From Auanema rhodensis (lineage: Eukaryota > Nematoda > Chromadorea > Rhabditida > Rhabditidae), in contig OZ059897.1 of assembly GCA_964057225.1 (NCBI GenBank), positions 4,154,001 through 4,218,000 of the forward strand: 64,000 bases of DNA, given 5' to 3'. Position 1 is the first letter of the stretch. Each line of letters starts with the position of its first letter. Shown in pieces: positions 1 to 9,602 of the stretch. The notes below the pieces were generated by a model that was not told the DNA's origin, did not search any database, and saw only the letters and a list, made by a program, of their open reading frames with translations. The position numbers and the translations under genes were made by a program.

Positions 1-294
1 TTTTTCGTTGAATAACATTGTCCATCGTCTTTGCCTTGAGAAAAGAAATCTAAAAACTCCTACTTTTTGTGAAATTTTTTAGAAATTTTTCGGGAAAATT
101 TTTGTCACAATGTTTTTGGAAGCAATGTTGAGTGTACATGGGAACTCAGCATACACTAATGCATTATTTTTCAAACGATCATAACTAATTTTTGTATAGA
201 GCGTTTCTCAATGTAGTATAGTGCATTCGATGCGGATTTTTAAGCTGCGTCGATCTGTGTTATCAGATTTGAGTTAGCTTAAAAATGCACCGAG

Positions 295-308
295 ATATCA
301 ACTGATAT
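295..308. other. ATATCA-AC-TGATAT dyad, example copy
   Basis: A 6-bp inverted repeat with a two-base spacer, overlapping a GATATC site at 294-299. About half of the monomers carry this form. The rest read GTAATCAACTGATATAGG, which shortens the dyad to four base pairs. Confidence 0.75.
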
Positions 309-340
309 ATGTTCACACTTATATCCTCGATTTTCACCCT

Positions 341-546
341 GAAGAATTATATTTTTCGTTGAATAACATTGTCCATCGTCTTAGCCTTGAAAAAAGGAAT
401 CTAAAAACATTTACTTTTTGCGAAATTATTCAGAAATTTTTCGGGAAAATTTTTTTCGATCTGTGTTATCAGATTTGAGTTAGCTTGAAAATGCACCGAG
501 ATATCAACTGATATATGTTCACACTTATATCCTCGATTTTCACCCT
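341..546 (+). repeat. Truncated monomer, 206 bp (145 bp missing)
   Basis: The monomer runs normally to CGGGAAAA, then a run of seven T leads straight into CGATCTGTG, which belongs to the far side of the large dyad. Compared with the intact monomer at 2583, a 133-bp deletion between two TCGA copies plus a 12-bp loss between two T runs gives exactly 145 bp. Both steps use short matching sequences. The TGTACA site, the TAATGCATTA palindrome and the left arm of the 51-nt dyad are lost. Confidence 0.93.
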
Positions 547-759
547 GAAGAAATGATTTTTTCGTTGAAAAACATTGTCCATCGTATTCGTCTTGAAAAA
601 AGGAATCTAAAAACATCTACTTTTTGTGAAATTATTTAGAAATTTTTCGGGAAAATTTTTGTCACAATGTTGATTTGATTTGAAGATTTGAGTTAGCTTA
701 AAAATGCACCGAGATATCAACTGATATATGTTCACACTTATATCCTCGATTTTCACCCT
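547..759 (+). repeat. Truncated monomer, 213 bp, with filler at the junction
   Basis: Sequence is normal to GTCACAATGTT, then a short filler made of repeated GATTTGA-like words (about 671-692) joins to GAGTTAGC. The net loss is 138 bp. The native sequence next to the right junction is AGATTTGAG, so the filler looks copied from the right flank. That pattern is known from microhomology-driven, polymerase-theta-type end joining; the mechanism here is inferred. Confidence 0.92.
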
Positions 760-1461
760 GAAGAAATGATTTTTTCGTTGAAAAACATTGTCCATCGTAT
801 TCGTCTTGAAAAAAAGAATCTAAAAACATCTACTTTTTGTGAAATTATTCAGAAATTTTTCGGGAAAATTTTTGTCAAAATGTTTTTGGAAGCAATGTTG
901 AGTGTACATGGGAACTCAACATACACTAATGCATTATTTTTCAAACGATCATAACTAATTTTTGTATGGAGCGTTTCTCAATGTAGTATAGTGCATTCGA
1001 TGCGGATTTTTAAGCTGCGTTGATCTGTGTTATCAGATTTGCGCTAGCTTAAAAATGCACCGAGTAATCAACTGATATAGGTTCACACTTATATCCTCGA
1101 TTTTCACCCTGAAGAATTAATTTTTTCGTTGAATAACATTGTCCATCGTCTTTGCCTTGAGAAAAGAAATCTAAAAACTCCTACTTTTTGTGAAATTTTT
1201 TAGAAATTTTTCGGGAAAATTTTTGTCACAATGTTTTTGGAAGCAATGTTGAGTGTACATGGGAACTCAGCATACACTAATGCATTATTTTTCAAACGAT
1301 CATAACTAATTTTTGTATAGAGCGTTTCTCAATGTAGTATAGTGCATTCGATGCGGATTTTTAAGCTGCGTCGATCTGTGTTATCAGATTTGAGTTAGCT
1401 TAAAAATGCACCGAGATATCAACTGATATATGTTCACACTTATATCCTCGATTTTCACCCT

Positions 1462-1667
1462 GAAGAATTATATTTTTCGTTGAATAACATTGTCCATCGT
1501 CTTAGCCTTGAAAAAAGGAATCTAAAAACATTTACTTTTTGCGAAATTATTCAGAAATTTTTCGGGAAAATTTTTTTCGATCTGTGTTATCAGATTTGAG
1601 TTAGCTTGAAAATGCACCGAGATATCAACTGATATATGTTCACACTTATATCCTCGATTTTCACCCT
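1462..1667 (+). repeat. Truncated monomer, 206 bp (second copy)
   Basis: Same deletion as 341-546, with the same seven-T junction running into CGATCTGTG. It arose by duplication of the 1,121-bp unit, not by an independent deletion. Confidence 0.93.
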
Positions 1668-1880
1668 GAAGAAATGATTTTTTCGTTGAAAAACATTGTC
1701 CATCGTATTCGTCTTGAAAAAAGGAATCTAAAAACATCTACTTTTTGTGAAATTATTTAGAAATTTTTCGGGAAAATTTTTGTCACAATGTTGATTTGAT
1801 TTGAAGATTTGAGTTAGCTTAAAAATGCACCGAGATATCAACTGATATATGTTCACACTTATATCCTCGATTTTCACCCT
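1668..1880 (+). repeat. Truncated monomer, 213 bp (second copy)
   Basis: Same junction and same GATTTGA filler as 547-759. It is a duplicate of that copy within the second 1,121-bp unit. Confidence 0.92.
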
Positions 1881-2231
1881 GAAGAAATGATTTTTTCGTT
1901 GAAAAACATTGTCCATCGTATTCGTCTTGAAAAAAAGAATCTAAAAACATCTACTTTTTGTGAAATTATTCAGAAATTTTTCGGGAAAATTTTTGTCAAA
2001 ATGTTTTTGGAAGCAATGTTGAGTGTACATGGGAACTCAACATACACTAATGCATTATTTTTCAAACGATCATAACTAATTTTTGTATGGAGCGTTTCTC
2101 AATGTAGTATAGTGCATTCGATGCGGATTTTTAAGCTGCGTTGATCTGTGTTATCAGATTTGCGCTAGCTTAAAAATGCACCGAGTAATCAACTGATATA
2201 GGTTCACACTTATATCCTCGATTTTCACCCT

Positions 2232-3284
2232 GAAGAATTAATTTTTTCGTTGAATAACATTGTCCATCGTCTTTGCCTTGAGAAAAGAAATCTAAAAACT
2301 CCTACTTTTTGTGAAATTTTTTAGAAATTTTTCGGGAAAATTTTTGTCACAATGTTTTTGGAAGCAATGTTGAGTGTACATGGGAACTCAGCATACACTA
2401 ATGCATTATTTTTCAAACGATCATAACTAATTTTTGTATAGAGCGTTTCTCAATGTAGTATAGTGCATTCGATGCGGATTTTTAAGCTGCGTCGATCTGT
2501 GTTATCAGATTTGAGTTAGCTTAAAAATGCACCGAGATATCAACTGATATATGTTCACACTTATATCCTCGATTTTCACCCTGAAGAATTATATTTTTCG
2601 TTGAATAGCATTGTCCATCGTCTTAGCCTTGAAAAAAGGAATCTAAAAACATTTACTTTTTGCGAAATTATTCAGAAATTTTTCGGGAAAATTTTTGTCA
2701 AAATGTTTTTCGAAGCAATGTTGAGTGTACATGGGAACTCAGCATACACTAATGCATTATTTTTCAAACGATCATAACTAATTTTTGTATAAAGCGTTTC
2801 TCAATGTAGTATAGTGCATTCGATGCGGATTTTTAAGCTGCGTCGATATGTGTTATCAGATTTGAGTTAGCTTAAAAATGCACCGAGATATCAACTGATA
2901 TATGTTCACACTTATATCCTCGATTTTCACCCTGAAGAAATGATTTTTTCGTTGAATAACATTGTCCATCGTCTTCGTCTTGAAAAAAGGAATCTAAAAA
3001 CATCTACTTTTTGTGAAATTATTTAGAAATTTTTCGGGAAAATTTTTGTCAAAATGTTTTTGGAAGCAATGTTGAGTGTACATGGGAACTCAACATACAC
3101 TAATGCATTATTTTTCATACGATCATAACTAATTTTTGTATAAAGCGTTTCTCAATGTAGTATAGTGCATTCGATGCGGATTTTTAAGCTGCGTTGATCT
3201 GTGTTATCAGATTTGAGTTAACTTAAAAATGCACCGAGATATCAACTGATATATGTTCACACTTATATCCTCGATTTTCACCCT
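2232..3284 (+). repeat. a-b-c trimer HOR, 1,053 bp, copy 1
   Basis: Three monomers differ by linked markers. Type a (2232) has TTAATT, CTTTGCC, GAGAAAAGAAAT, ATTTTTTAG. Type b (2583) has TTATATT, AATAGC, CTTAGCC, CATTTAC, TTTTTCGAAG, TATAAAGCG, GTCGATATG. Type c (2934) has ATGATT, CTTCGTC, CATACG, TATAAAGCG, GAGTTAAC. The same order follows at 3285 and returns at 5391. Confidence 0.9.
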
Positions 3285-4337
3285 GAAGAATTAATTTTTT
3301 CGTTGAATAACATTGTCCATCGTCTTTGCCTTGAGAAAAGAAATCTAAAAACTCCTACTTTTTGTGAAATTTTTTAGAAATTTTTCGGGAAAATTTTTGT
3401 CACAATGTTTTTGGATGCAATGTTGAGTGTACATGGGAACTCAGCATACACTAATGCATTATTTTTCAAACGATCATAACTAATTTTTGTATAGAGCGTT
3501 TCTCAATGTAGTATAGTGCATTCGATGCGGATTTTTAAGCTGCGTCGATCTGTGTTATCAGATTTGAGTTAGCTTAAAAATGCACCGAGATATCAACTGA
3601 TATATGTTCACACTTATATCCTCGATTTTCACCCTGAAGAATTATATTTTTCGTTGAATAGCATTGTCCATCGTCTTAGCCTTGAAAAAAGGAATCTAAA
3701 AACATTTACTTTTTGCGAAATTATTCAGAAATTTTTCGGGAAAATTTTTGTCAAAATGTTTTTCGAAGCAATGTTGAGTGTACATGGGAACTCAGCATAC
3801 ACTAATGCATTATTTTTCAAACGATCATAACTAATTTTTGTATAAAGCGTTTCTCAATGTAGTATAGTGCATTCGATGCGGATTTTTAAGCTGCGTCGAT
3901 ATGTGTTATCAGATTTGAGTTAGCTTAAAAATGCACCGAGATATCAACTGATATATGTTCACACTTATATCCTCGATTTTCACCCTGAAGAAATGATTTT
4001 TTCGTTGAATAACATTGTCCATCGTCTTCGTCTTGAAAAAAGGAATCTAAAAACATCTACTTTTTGTGAAATTATTTAGAAATTTTTCGGGAAAATTTTT
4101 GTCAAAATGTTTTTGGAAGCAATGTTGAGTGTACATGGGAACTCAACATACACTAATGCATTATTTTTCATACGATCATAACTAATTTTTGTATAAAGCG
4201 TTTCTCAATGTAGTATAGTGCATTCGATGCGGATTTTTAAGCTGCGTTGATCTGTGTTATCAGATTTGAGTTAACTTAAAAATGCACCGAGATATCAACT
4301 GATATATGTTCACACTTATATCCTCGATTTTCACCCT
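3285..4337 (+). repeat. a-b-c trimer HOR, 1,053 bp, copy 2
   Basis: Same a, b, c order and markers as 2232-3284. A private change, GGATGCAATG instead of GGAAGCAATG, marks the first monomer near 3414. Confidence 0.9.
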
Positions 4338-5390
4338 GAAGAAATGATTTTTTTGTTGAAAAACATTGTCCATCGTATTCGTCTTGAAAAAAGGAATCTA
4401 AAAACATCTACTTTTTGTGAAATTATTTAGAAATTTTTCGGGAAAATTTTTGTCAAAATGTTTTTGGAAGCAATGTTGAGTGTACATGGGAACTCAGCAT
4501 ACACTAATGCATTATTTTTCAAACGATCATAACTAATTTTTGTATAGAGCGTTTCTCAATGTAGTATAGTGCATTCGATGCGGATTTTTAAGCTGCGTTG
4601 ATCTGTGTTATCAGATTTGCGCTAGCCTAAAAATGCACCGAGTAATCAACTGATATAGGTTCACACTTATATCCTCGATTTTCACCCTGAAGAATTAATT
4701 TTTTCGTTGAATAACATTGTCCATCGTCTTTGCCTTGAGAAAAGAAATCTAAAAACTCCTACTTTTTGTGAAATTTTTTAGAAATTTTTCGGGAAAATTT
4801 TTGTCACAATGTTTTTGGAAGCAATGTTGAGTGTACATGGGAACTCAGCATACACTAATGCATTATTTTTCAAACGATCATAACTAATTTTTGTATAGAG
4901 CGTTTCTCAATGTAGTATAGTGCATTCGATGCGGATTTTTAAGCTGCGTCGATCTGTGTTATCAGATTTGAGTTAGCTTAAAAATGCACCGAGATATCAA
5001 CTGATATATGTTCACACTTATATCCTCGATTTTCACCCTGAAGAATTATATTTTTCGTTGAATAGCATTGTCCATCGTCTTAGCCTTGAAAAAAGGAATC
5101 TAAAAACATCTACTTTTTGTGAAATTATTTAGAAATTTTTCGGGAAAATTTTTGTCAAAATGTTTTTGGAAGCAATGTTGAGTGTACATGGGAACTCAGC
5201 ATACACTAATGCATTATTTTTCAAACGATCATAACTAATTTTTGTATAGAGCGTTTCTCAATGTAGTATAGTGCATTCGATGCGGATTTTTAAGCTGCGT
5301 TGATCTGTGTTATCAGATTTGCGCTAGCTTAAAAATGCACCGAGTAATCAACTGATATAGGTTCACACTTATATCCTCGATTTTCACCCT
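4338..5390 (+). repeat. Mixed monomers d, a and b/d chimera
   Basis: Monomer 4338 is type d: ATGA followed by seven T and GTTGAAAAAC, ATTCGTC, GCGCTAGC, GTAATC. Monomer 4689 is type a. Monomer 5040 starts as type b (TTATATT, AATAGC, CTTAGCC) but changes to type d markers from CATCTAC onward (CAAAATGTTTTTGG, TATAGAGCG, GCGCTAGC). That switch suggests exchange inside the conserved run between the two marker sets, near 5100. Confidence 0.85.
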
Positions 5391-6443
5391 GAAGAATTAA
5401 TTTTTTCGTTGAATAACATTGTCCATCGTCTTTGCCTTGAGAAAAGAAATCTAAAAACTCCTACTTTTTGTGAAATTTTTTAGAAATTTTTCGGGAAAAT
5501 TTTTGTCACAATGTTTTTGGAAGCAATGTTGAGTGTACATGGGAACTCAGCATACACTAATGCATTATTTTTCAAACGATCATAACTAATTTTTGTATAG
5601 AGCGTTTCTCAATGTAGTATAGTGCATTCGATGCGGATTTTTAAGCTGCGTCGATCTGTGTTATCAGATTTGAGTTAGCTTAAAAATGCACCGAGATATC
5701 AACTGATATATGTTCACACTTATATCCTCGATTTTCACCCTGAAGAATTATATTTTTCGTTGAATAGCATTGTCCATCGTCTTAGCCTTGAAAAAAGGAA
5801 TCTAAAAACATTTACTTTTTGCGAAATTATTCAGAAATTTTTCGGGAAAATTTTTGTCAAAATGTTTTTCGAAGCAATGTTGAGTGTACATGGGAACTCA
5901 GCATACACTAATGCATTATTTTTCAAACGATCATAACTAATTTTTGTATAAAGCGTTTCTCAATGTAGTATAGTGCATTCGATGCGGATTTTTAAGCTGC
6001 GTCGATATGTGTTATCAGATTTGAGTTAGCTTAAAAATGCACCGAGATATCAACTGATATATGTTCACACTTATATCCTCGATTTTCACCCTGAAGAAAT
6101 GATTTTTTCGTTGAATAACATTGTCCATCGTCTTCGTCTTGAAAAAAGGAATCTAAAAACATCTACTTTTTGTGAAATTATTTAGAAATTTTTCGGGAAA
6201 ATTTTTGTCAAAATGTTTTTGGAAGCAATGTTGAGTGTACATGGGAACTCAACATACACTAATGCATTATTTTTCATACGATCATAACTAATTTTTGTAT
6301 AAAGCGTTTCTCAATGTAGTATAGTGCATTCGATGCGGATTTTTAAGCTGCGTTGATCTGTGTTATCAGATTTGAGTTAACTTAAAAATGCACCGAGATA
6401 TCAACTGATATATGTTCACACTTATATCCTCGATTTTCACCCT
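5391..6443 (+). repeat. a-b-c trimer HOR, 1,053 bp, copy 3
   Basis: Type a, b and c markers appear in the same order as at 2232 and 3285. The trimer is separated from those copies by 4338-5390, and is followed by type d (6444) and type e (6795). Type e is marked by CGTTAACAAAC and TCTATCG. Confidence 0.88.
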
Positions 6444-7496
6444 GAAGAAATGATTTTTTTGTTGAAAAACATTGTCCATCGTATTCGTCTTGAAAAAAGG
6501 AATCTAAAAACATCTACTTTTTGTGAAATTATTTAGAAATTTTTCGGGAAAATTTTTGTCAAAATGTTTTTGGAAGCAATGTTGAGTGTACATGGGAACT
6601 CAGCATACACTAATGCATTATTTTTCAAACGATCATAACTAATTTTTGTATAGAGCGTTTCTCAATGTAGTATAGTTCATTCGATGCGGATTTTTAAGCT
6701 GCGTCGATCTGTGTTATCAGATTTGAGTTAGCTTAAAAATGCACCGAGATATCAACTGATATATGTTCACACTTATATCCTCGATTTTCACCCTGAAGAA
6801 ATGATTTTTTCGTTAACAAACATTGTCTATCGTATTCGTCTTGAAAAAAGGAATCTAAAAACATCTACTTTTTGTGAAATTATTTAGAAATTTTTCGGGA
6901 AAATTTTTGTCAAAATGTTTTTGGAAGCAATGTTGAGTGTACATGGGAACTCAACATACACTAATGCATTATTTTTCAAACGATCATAACTAATTTTTGT
7001 ATGGAGCGTTTCTCAATGTAGTATAGTGCATTCGATGCGGATTTTTAAGCTGCGTTGATCTGTGTTATCAGATTTGAGTTAGCTTGAAAATGCACCGAGA
7101 TATCAACTGATATATGTTCACACTTATATCCTCGATTTTCACCCTGAAGAATTAATTTTTTCGTTGAATAACATTGTCCATCGTCTTTGCCTTGAAAAAA
7201 GAAATCTAAAAACTCCTACTTTTTGTGAAATTATTCAGAAATTTTTCGGGAAAATTTTTGTCACAATGTTTTTGGAAGCAATGTTGAGTGTACATGGGAA
7301 CTCAGCATACACTAATGCATTATTTTTCAAACGATCATAACTAATTTTTGTATAGAGCGTTTCTCAATGTAGTATAGTGCATTCGATGCGGATTTTTAAG
7401 CTGCGTCGATCTGTGTTATCAGATTTGAGTTAGCTTAAAAATGCACCGAGATATCAACTGATATATGTTCACACTTATATCCTCGATTTTCACCCT

Positions 7497-8198
7497 GAAG
7501 AATTATATTTTTCGTTGAATAGCATTGTCCATCGTCTTAGCCTTGAAAAAAGAAATCTAAAAACATTTACTTTTTGCGAAATTATTCAGAAATTTTTCGG
7601 GAAAATTTTTGTCAAAATGTTTTTCGAAGCAATGTTGAGTGTACATGGGAACTCAGCATACACTAATGCATTATTTTTCAAACGATCATAACTAATTTTT
7701 GTATAAAGCGTTTCTCAATGTAGTATAGTGCATTCGATGCGGATTTTTAAGCTGCGTCGATATGTGTTATCAGATTTGAGTTAGCTTAAAAATGCACCGA
7801 GATATCAACTGATATATGTTCACACTTATATCCTCGATTTTCACCCTGAAGAAATGATTTTTTCGTTGAATAACATTGTCCATCGTCTTCGTCTTGAAAA
7901 AAGGAATCTAAAAACATCTACTTTTTGTGAAATTATCTAGAAATTTTTCGGGAAAATTTTTGTCAAAATGTTTTTGGAAGCAATGTTGAGTGTACATGGG
8001 AACTCAACATACACTAATGCATTATTTTTCATACGATCATAACTAATTTTTGTATAAAGCGTTTCTCAATGTAGTATAGTGCATTCGATGCGGATTTTTA
8101 AGCTGCGTTGATCTGTGTTATCAGATTTGAGTTAACTTAAAAATGCACCGAGATATCAACTGATATATGTTCACACTTATATCCTCGATTTTCACCCT
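7497..8198 (+). repeat. b-c dimer, 702 bp, tandem duplicate 1
   Basis: The type c monomer has a private ATTATCTAGA variant at 7932 that recurs exactly 702 bp later at 8634. Type b here also shares AGAAAT in place of GGAAT with the next copy. This is a recent two-monomer duplication. Confidence 0.9.
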
Positions 8199-8900
8199 GA
8201 AGAATTATATTTTTCGTTGAATAGCATTGTCCATCGTCTTAGCCTTGAAAAAAGAAATCTAAAAACATTTACTTTTTGCGAAATTATTCAGAAATTTTTC
8301 GGGAAAATTTTTGTCAAAATGTTTTTCGAAGCAATGTTGAGTGTACATGGGAACTCAGCATACACTAATGCATTATTTTTCAAACGATCATAACTAATTT
8401 TTGTATAAAGCGTTTCTCAATGTAGTATAGTGCATTCGATGCGGATTTTTAAGCTGCGTCGATATGTGTTATCAGATTTGAGTTAGCTTAAAAATGCACC
8501 GAGATATCAACTGATATATGTTCACACTTATATCCTCGATTTTCACCCTGAAGAAATGATTTTTTCGTTGAATAACATTGTCCATCGTCTTCGTCTTGAA
8601 AAAAGGAATCTAAAAACATCTACTTTTTGTGAAATTATCTAGAAATTTTTCGGGAAAATTTTTGTCAAAATGTTTTTGGAAGCAATGTTGAGTGTACATG
8701 GGAACTCAACATACACTAATGCATTATTTTTCATACGATCATAACTAATTTTTGTATAAAGCGTTTCTCAATGTAGTATAGTGCATTCGATGCGGATTTT
8801 TAAGCTGCGTTGATCTGTGTTATCAGATTTGAGTTAACTTAAAAATGCACCGAGATATCAACTGATATATGTTCACACTTATATCCTCGATTTTCACCCT
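8199..8900 (+). repeat. b-c dimer, 702 bp, tandem duplicate 2
   Basis: Repeats 7497-8198, including the private ATTATCTAGA variant at 8634. Confidence 0.9.
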
Positions 8901-9602
8901 GAAGAAATGATTTTTTTGTTGAAAAACATTGTCCATCGTATTCGTCTTGAAAAAAGGAATCTAAAAACATCTACTTTTTGTGAAATTATTTAGAAATTTT
9001 TCGGGAAAATTTTTGTCAAAATGTTTTTGGAAGCAATGTTGAGTGTACATGGGAACTCAGCATACACTAATGCATTATTTTTCAAACGATCATAACTAAT
9101 TTTTGTATAGAGCGTTTCTCAATGTAGTATAGTTCATTCGATGCGGATTTTTAAGCTGCGTCGATCTGTGTTATCAGATTTGAGTTAGCTTAAAAATGCA
9201 CCGAGATATCAACTGATATATGTTCACACTTATATCCTCGATTTTCACCCTGAAGAAATGATTTTTTCGTTAACAAACATTGTCTATCGTATTCGTCTTG
9301 AAAAAAGGAATCTAAAAACATCTACTTTTTGTGAAATTATTTAGAAATTTTTCGGGAAAATTTTTGTCAAAATGTTTTTGGAAGCAATGTTGAGTGTACA
9401 TGGGAACTCAACATACACTAATGCATTATTTTTCATACGATCATAACTAATTTTTGTATAAAGCGTTTCTCAATGTAGTATAGTGCATTCGATGCGGATT
9501 TTTAAGCTGCGTTGATCTGTGTTATCAGATTTGAGTTAACTTAAAAATGCACCGAGATATCAACTGATATATGTTCACACTTATATCCTCGATTTTCACC
9601 CT
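8901..9602 (+). repeat. d-e dimer with an e/c chimera
   Basis: Monomer 8901 is type d. Monomer 9252 begins as type e (CGTTAACAAAC, TCTATCG) but ends with type c markers (CATACG, TATAAAGCG, GAGTTAAC). The d start returns 702 bp later at 9603, so this dimer looks like a short HOR made by unequal exchange. Confidence 0.85.

Larger units (their letters stand above)
1..1121 (+). repeat. 1,121-bp compound repeat unit, copy 1
   Basis: This unit joins a full-length monomer (cut by the window edge), a 206-bp monomer, a 213-bp monomer and another full-length monomer. It is followed directly by a second copy that looks identical by eye. The identity continues past the unit, so 1-1486 matches 1122-2607 before the first difference (AATAAC versus AATAGC at 2608). 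This indicates a recent tandem duplication of a segment that already held both deletions. Its full monomers use GAGAAAAGAAAT and ATTTTTTAG variants that are rare further right. Confidence 0.95.
1122..2242 (+). repeat. 1,121-bp compound repeat unit, copy 2
   Basis: Copy 2 matches copy 1 at every position I compared, including both deletion junctions and the junction filler. The next monomer in the series (from 2583) is intact at the places where 341-546 and 1462-1667 are deleted, so the deletions are derived and the full-length state is ancestral here. Confidence 0.95.
6444..8900 (+). repeat. 2,457-bp seven-monomer unit d-e-a-b-c-b-c
   Basis: The unit runs from one d start (ATGA plus seven T) to the next at 8901, seven monomers later. 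Monomer d here carries TAGTTCAT and GAGTTAGC. The last four monomers are a duplicated b-c dimer. It has the same length as later seven-monomer units but a different composition, so the matching length is partly coincidental. Confidence 0.85.

Noticed and set aside
401-795. Minus-strand reading frames of 71 and 62 residues near the truncated monomers, repeated at 1522-1916
   Set aside because: They exist because the internal deletions remove stop codons. They cross the deletion scars and are absent from intact monomers, so they are not genes.
2229-2260. Possible hammerhead ribozyme core (CTGAAGA in every monomer)
   Set aside because: Some animal satellites encode hammerheads and the first core word fits. 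However, no acceptable stem II, following GAA core and stem III can be formed from the sequence after it, and the minus strand has no matching core.
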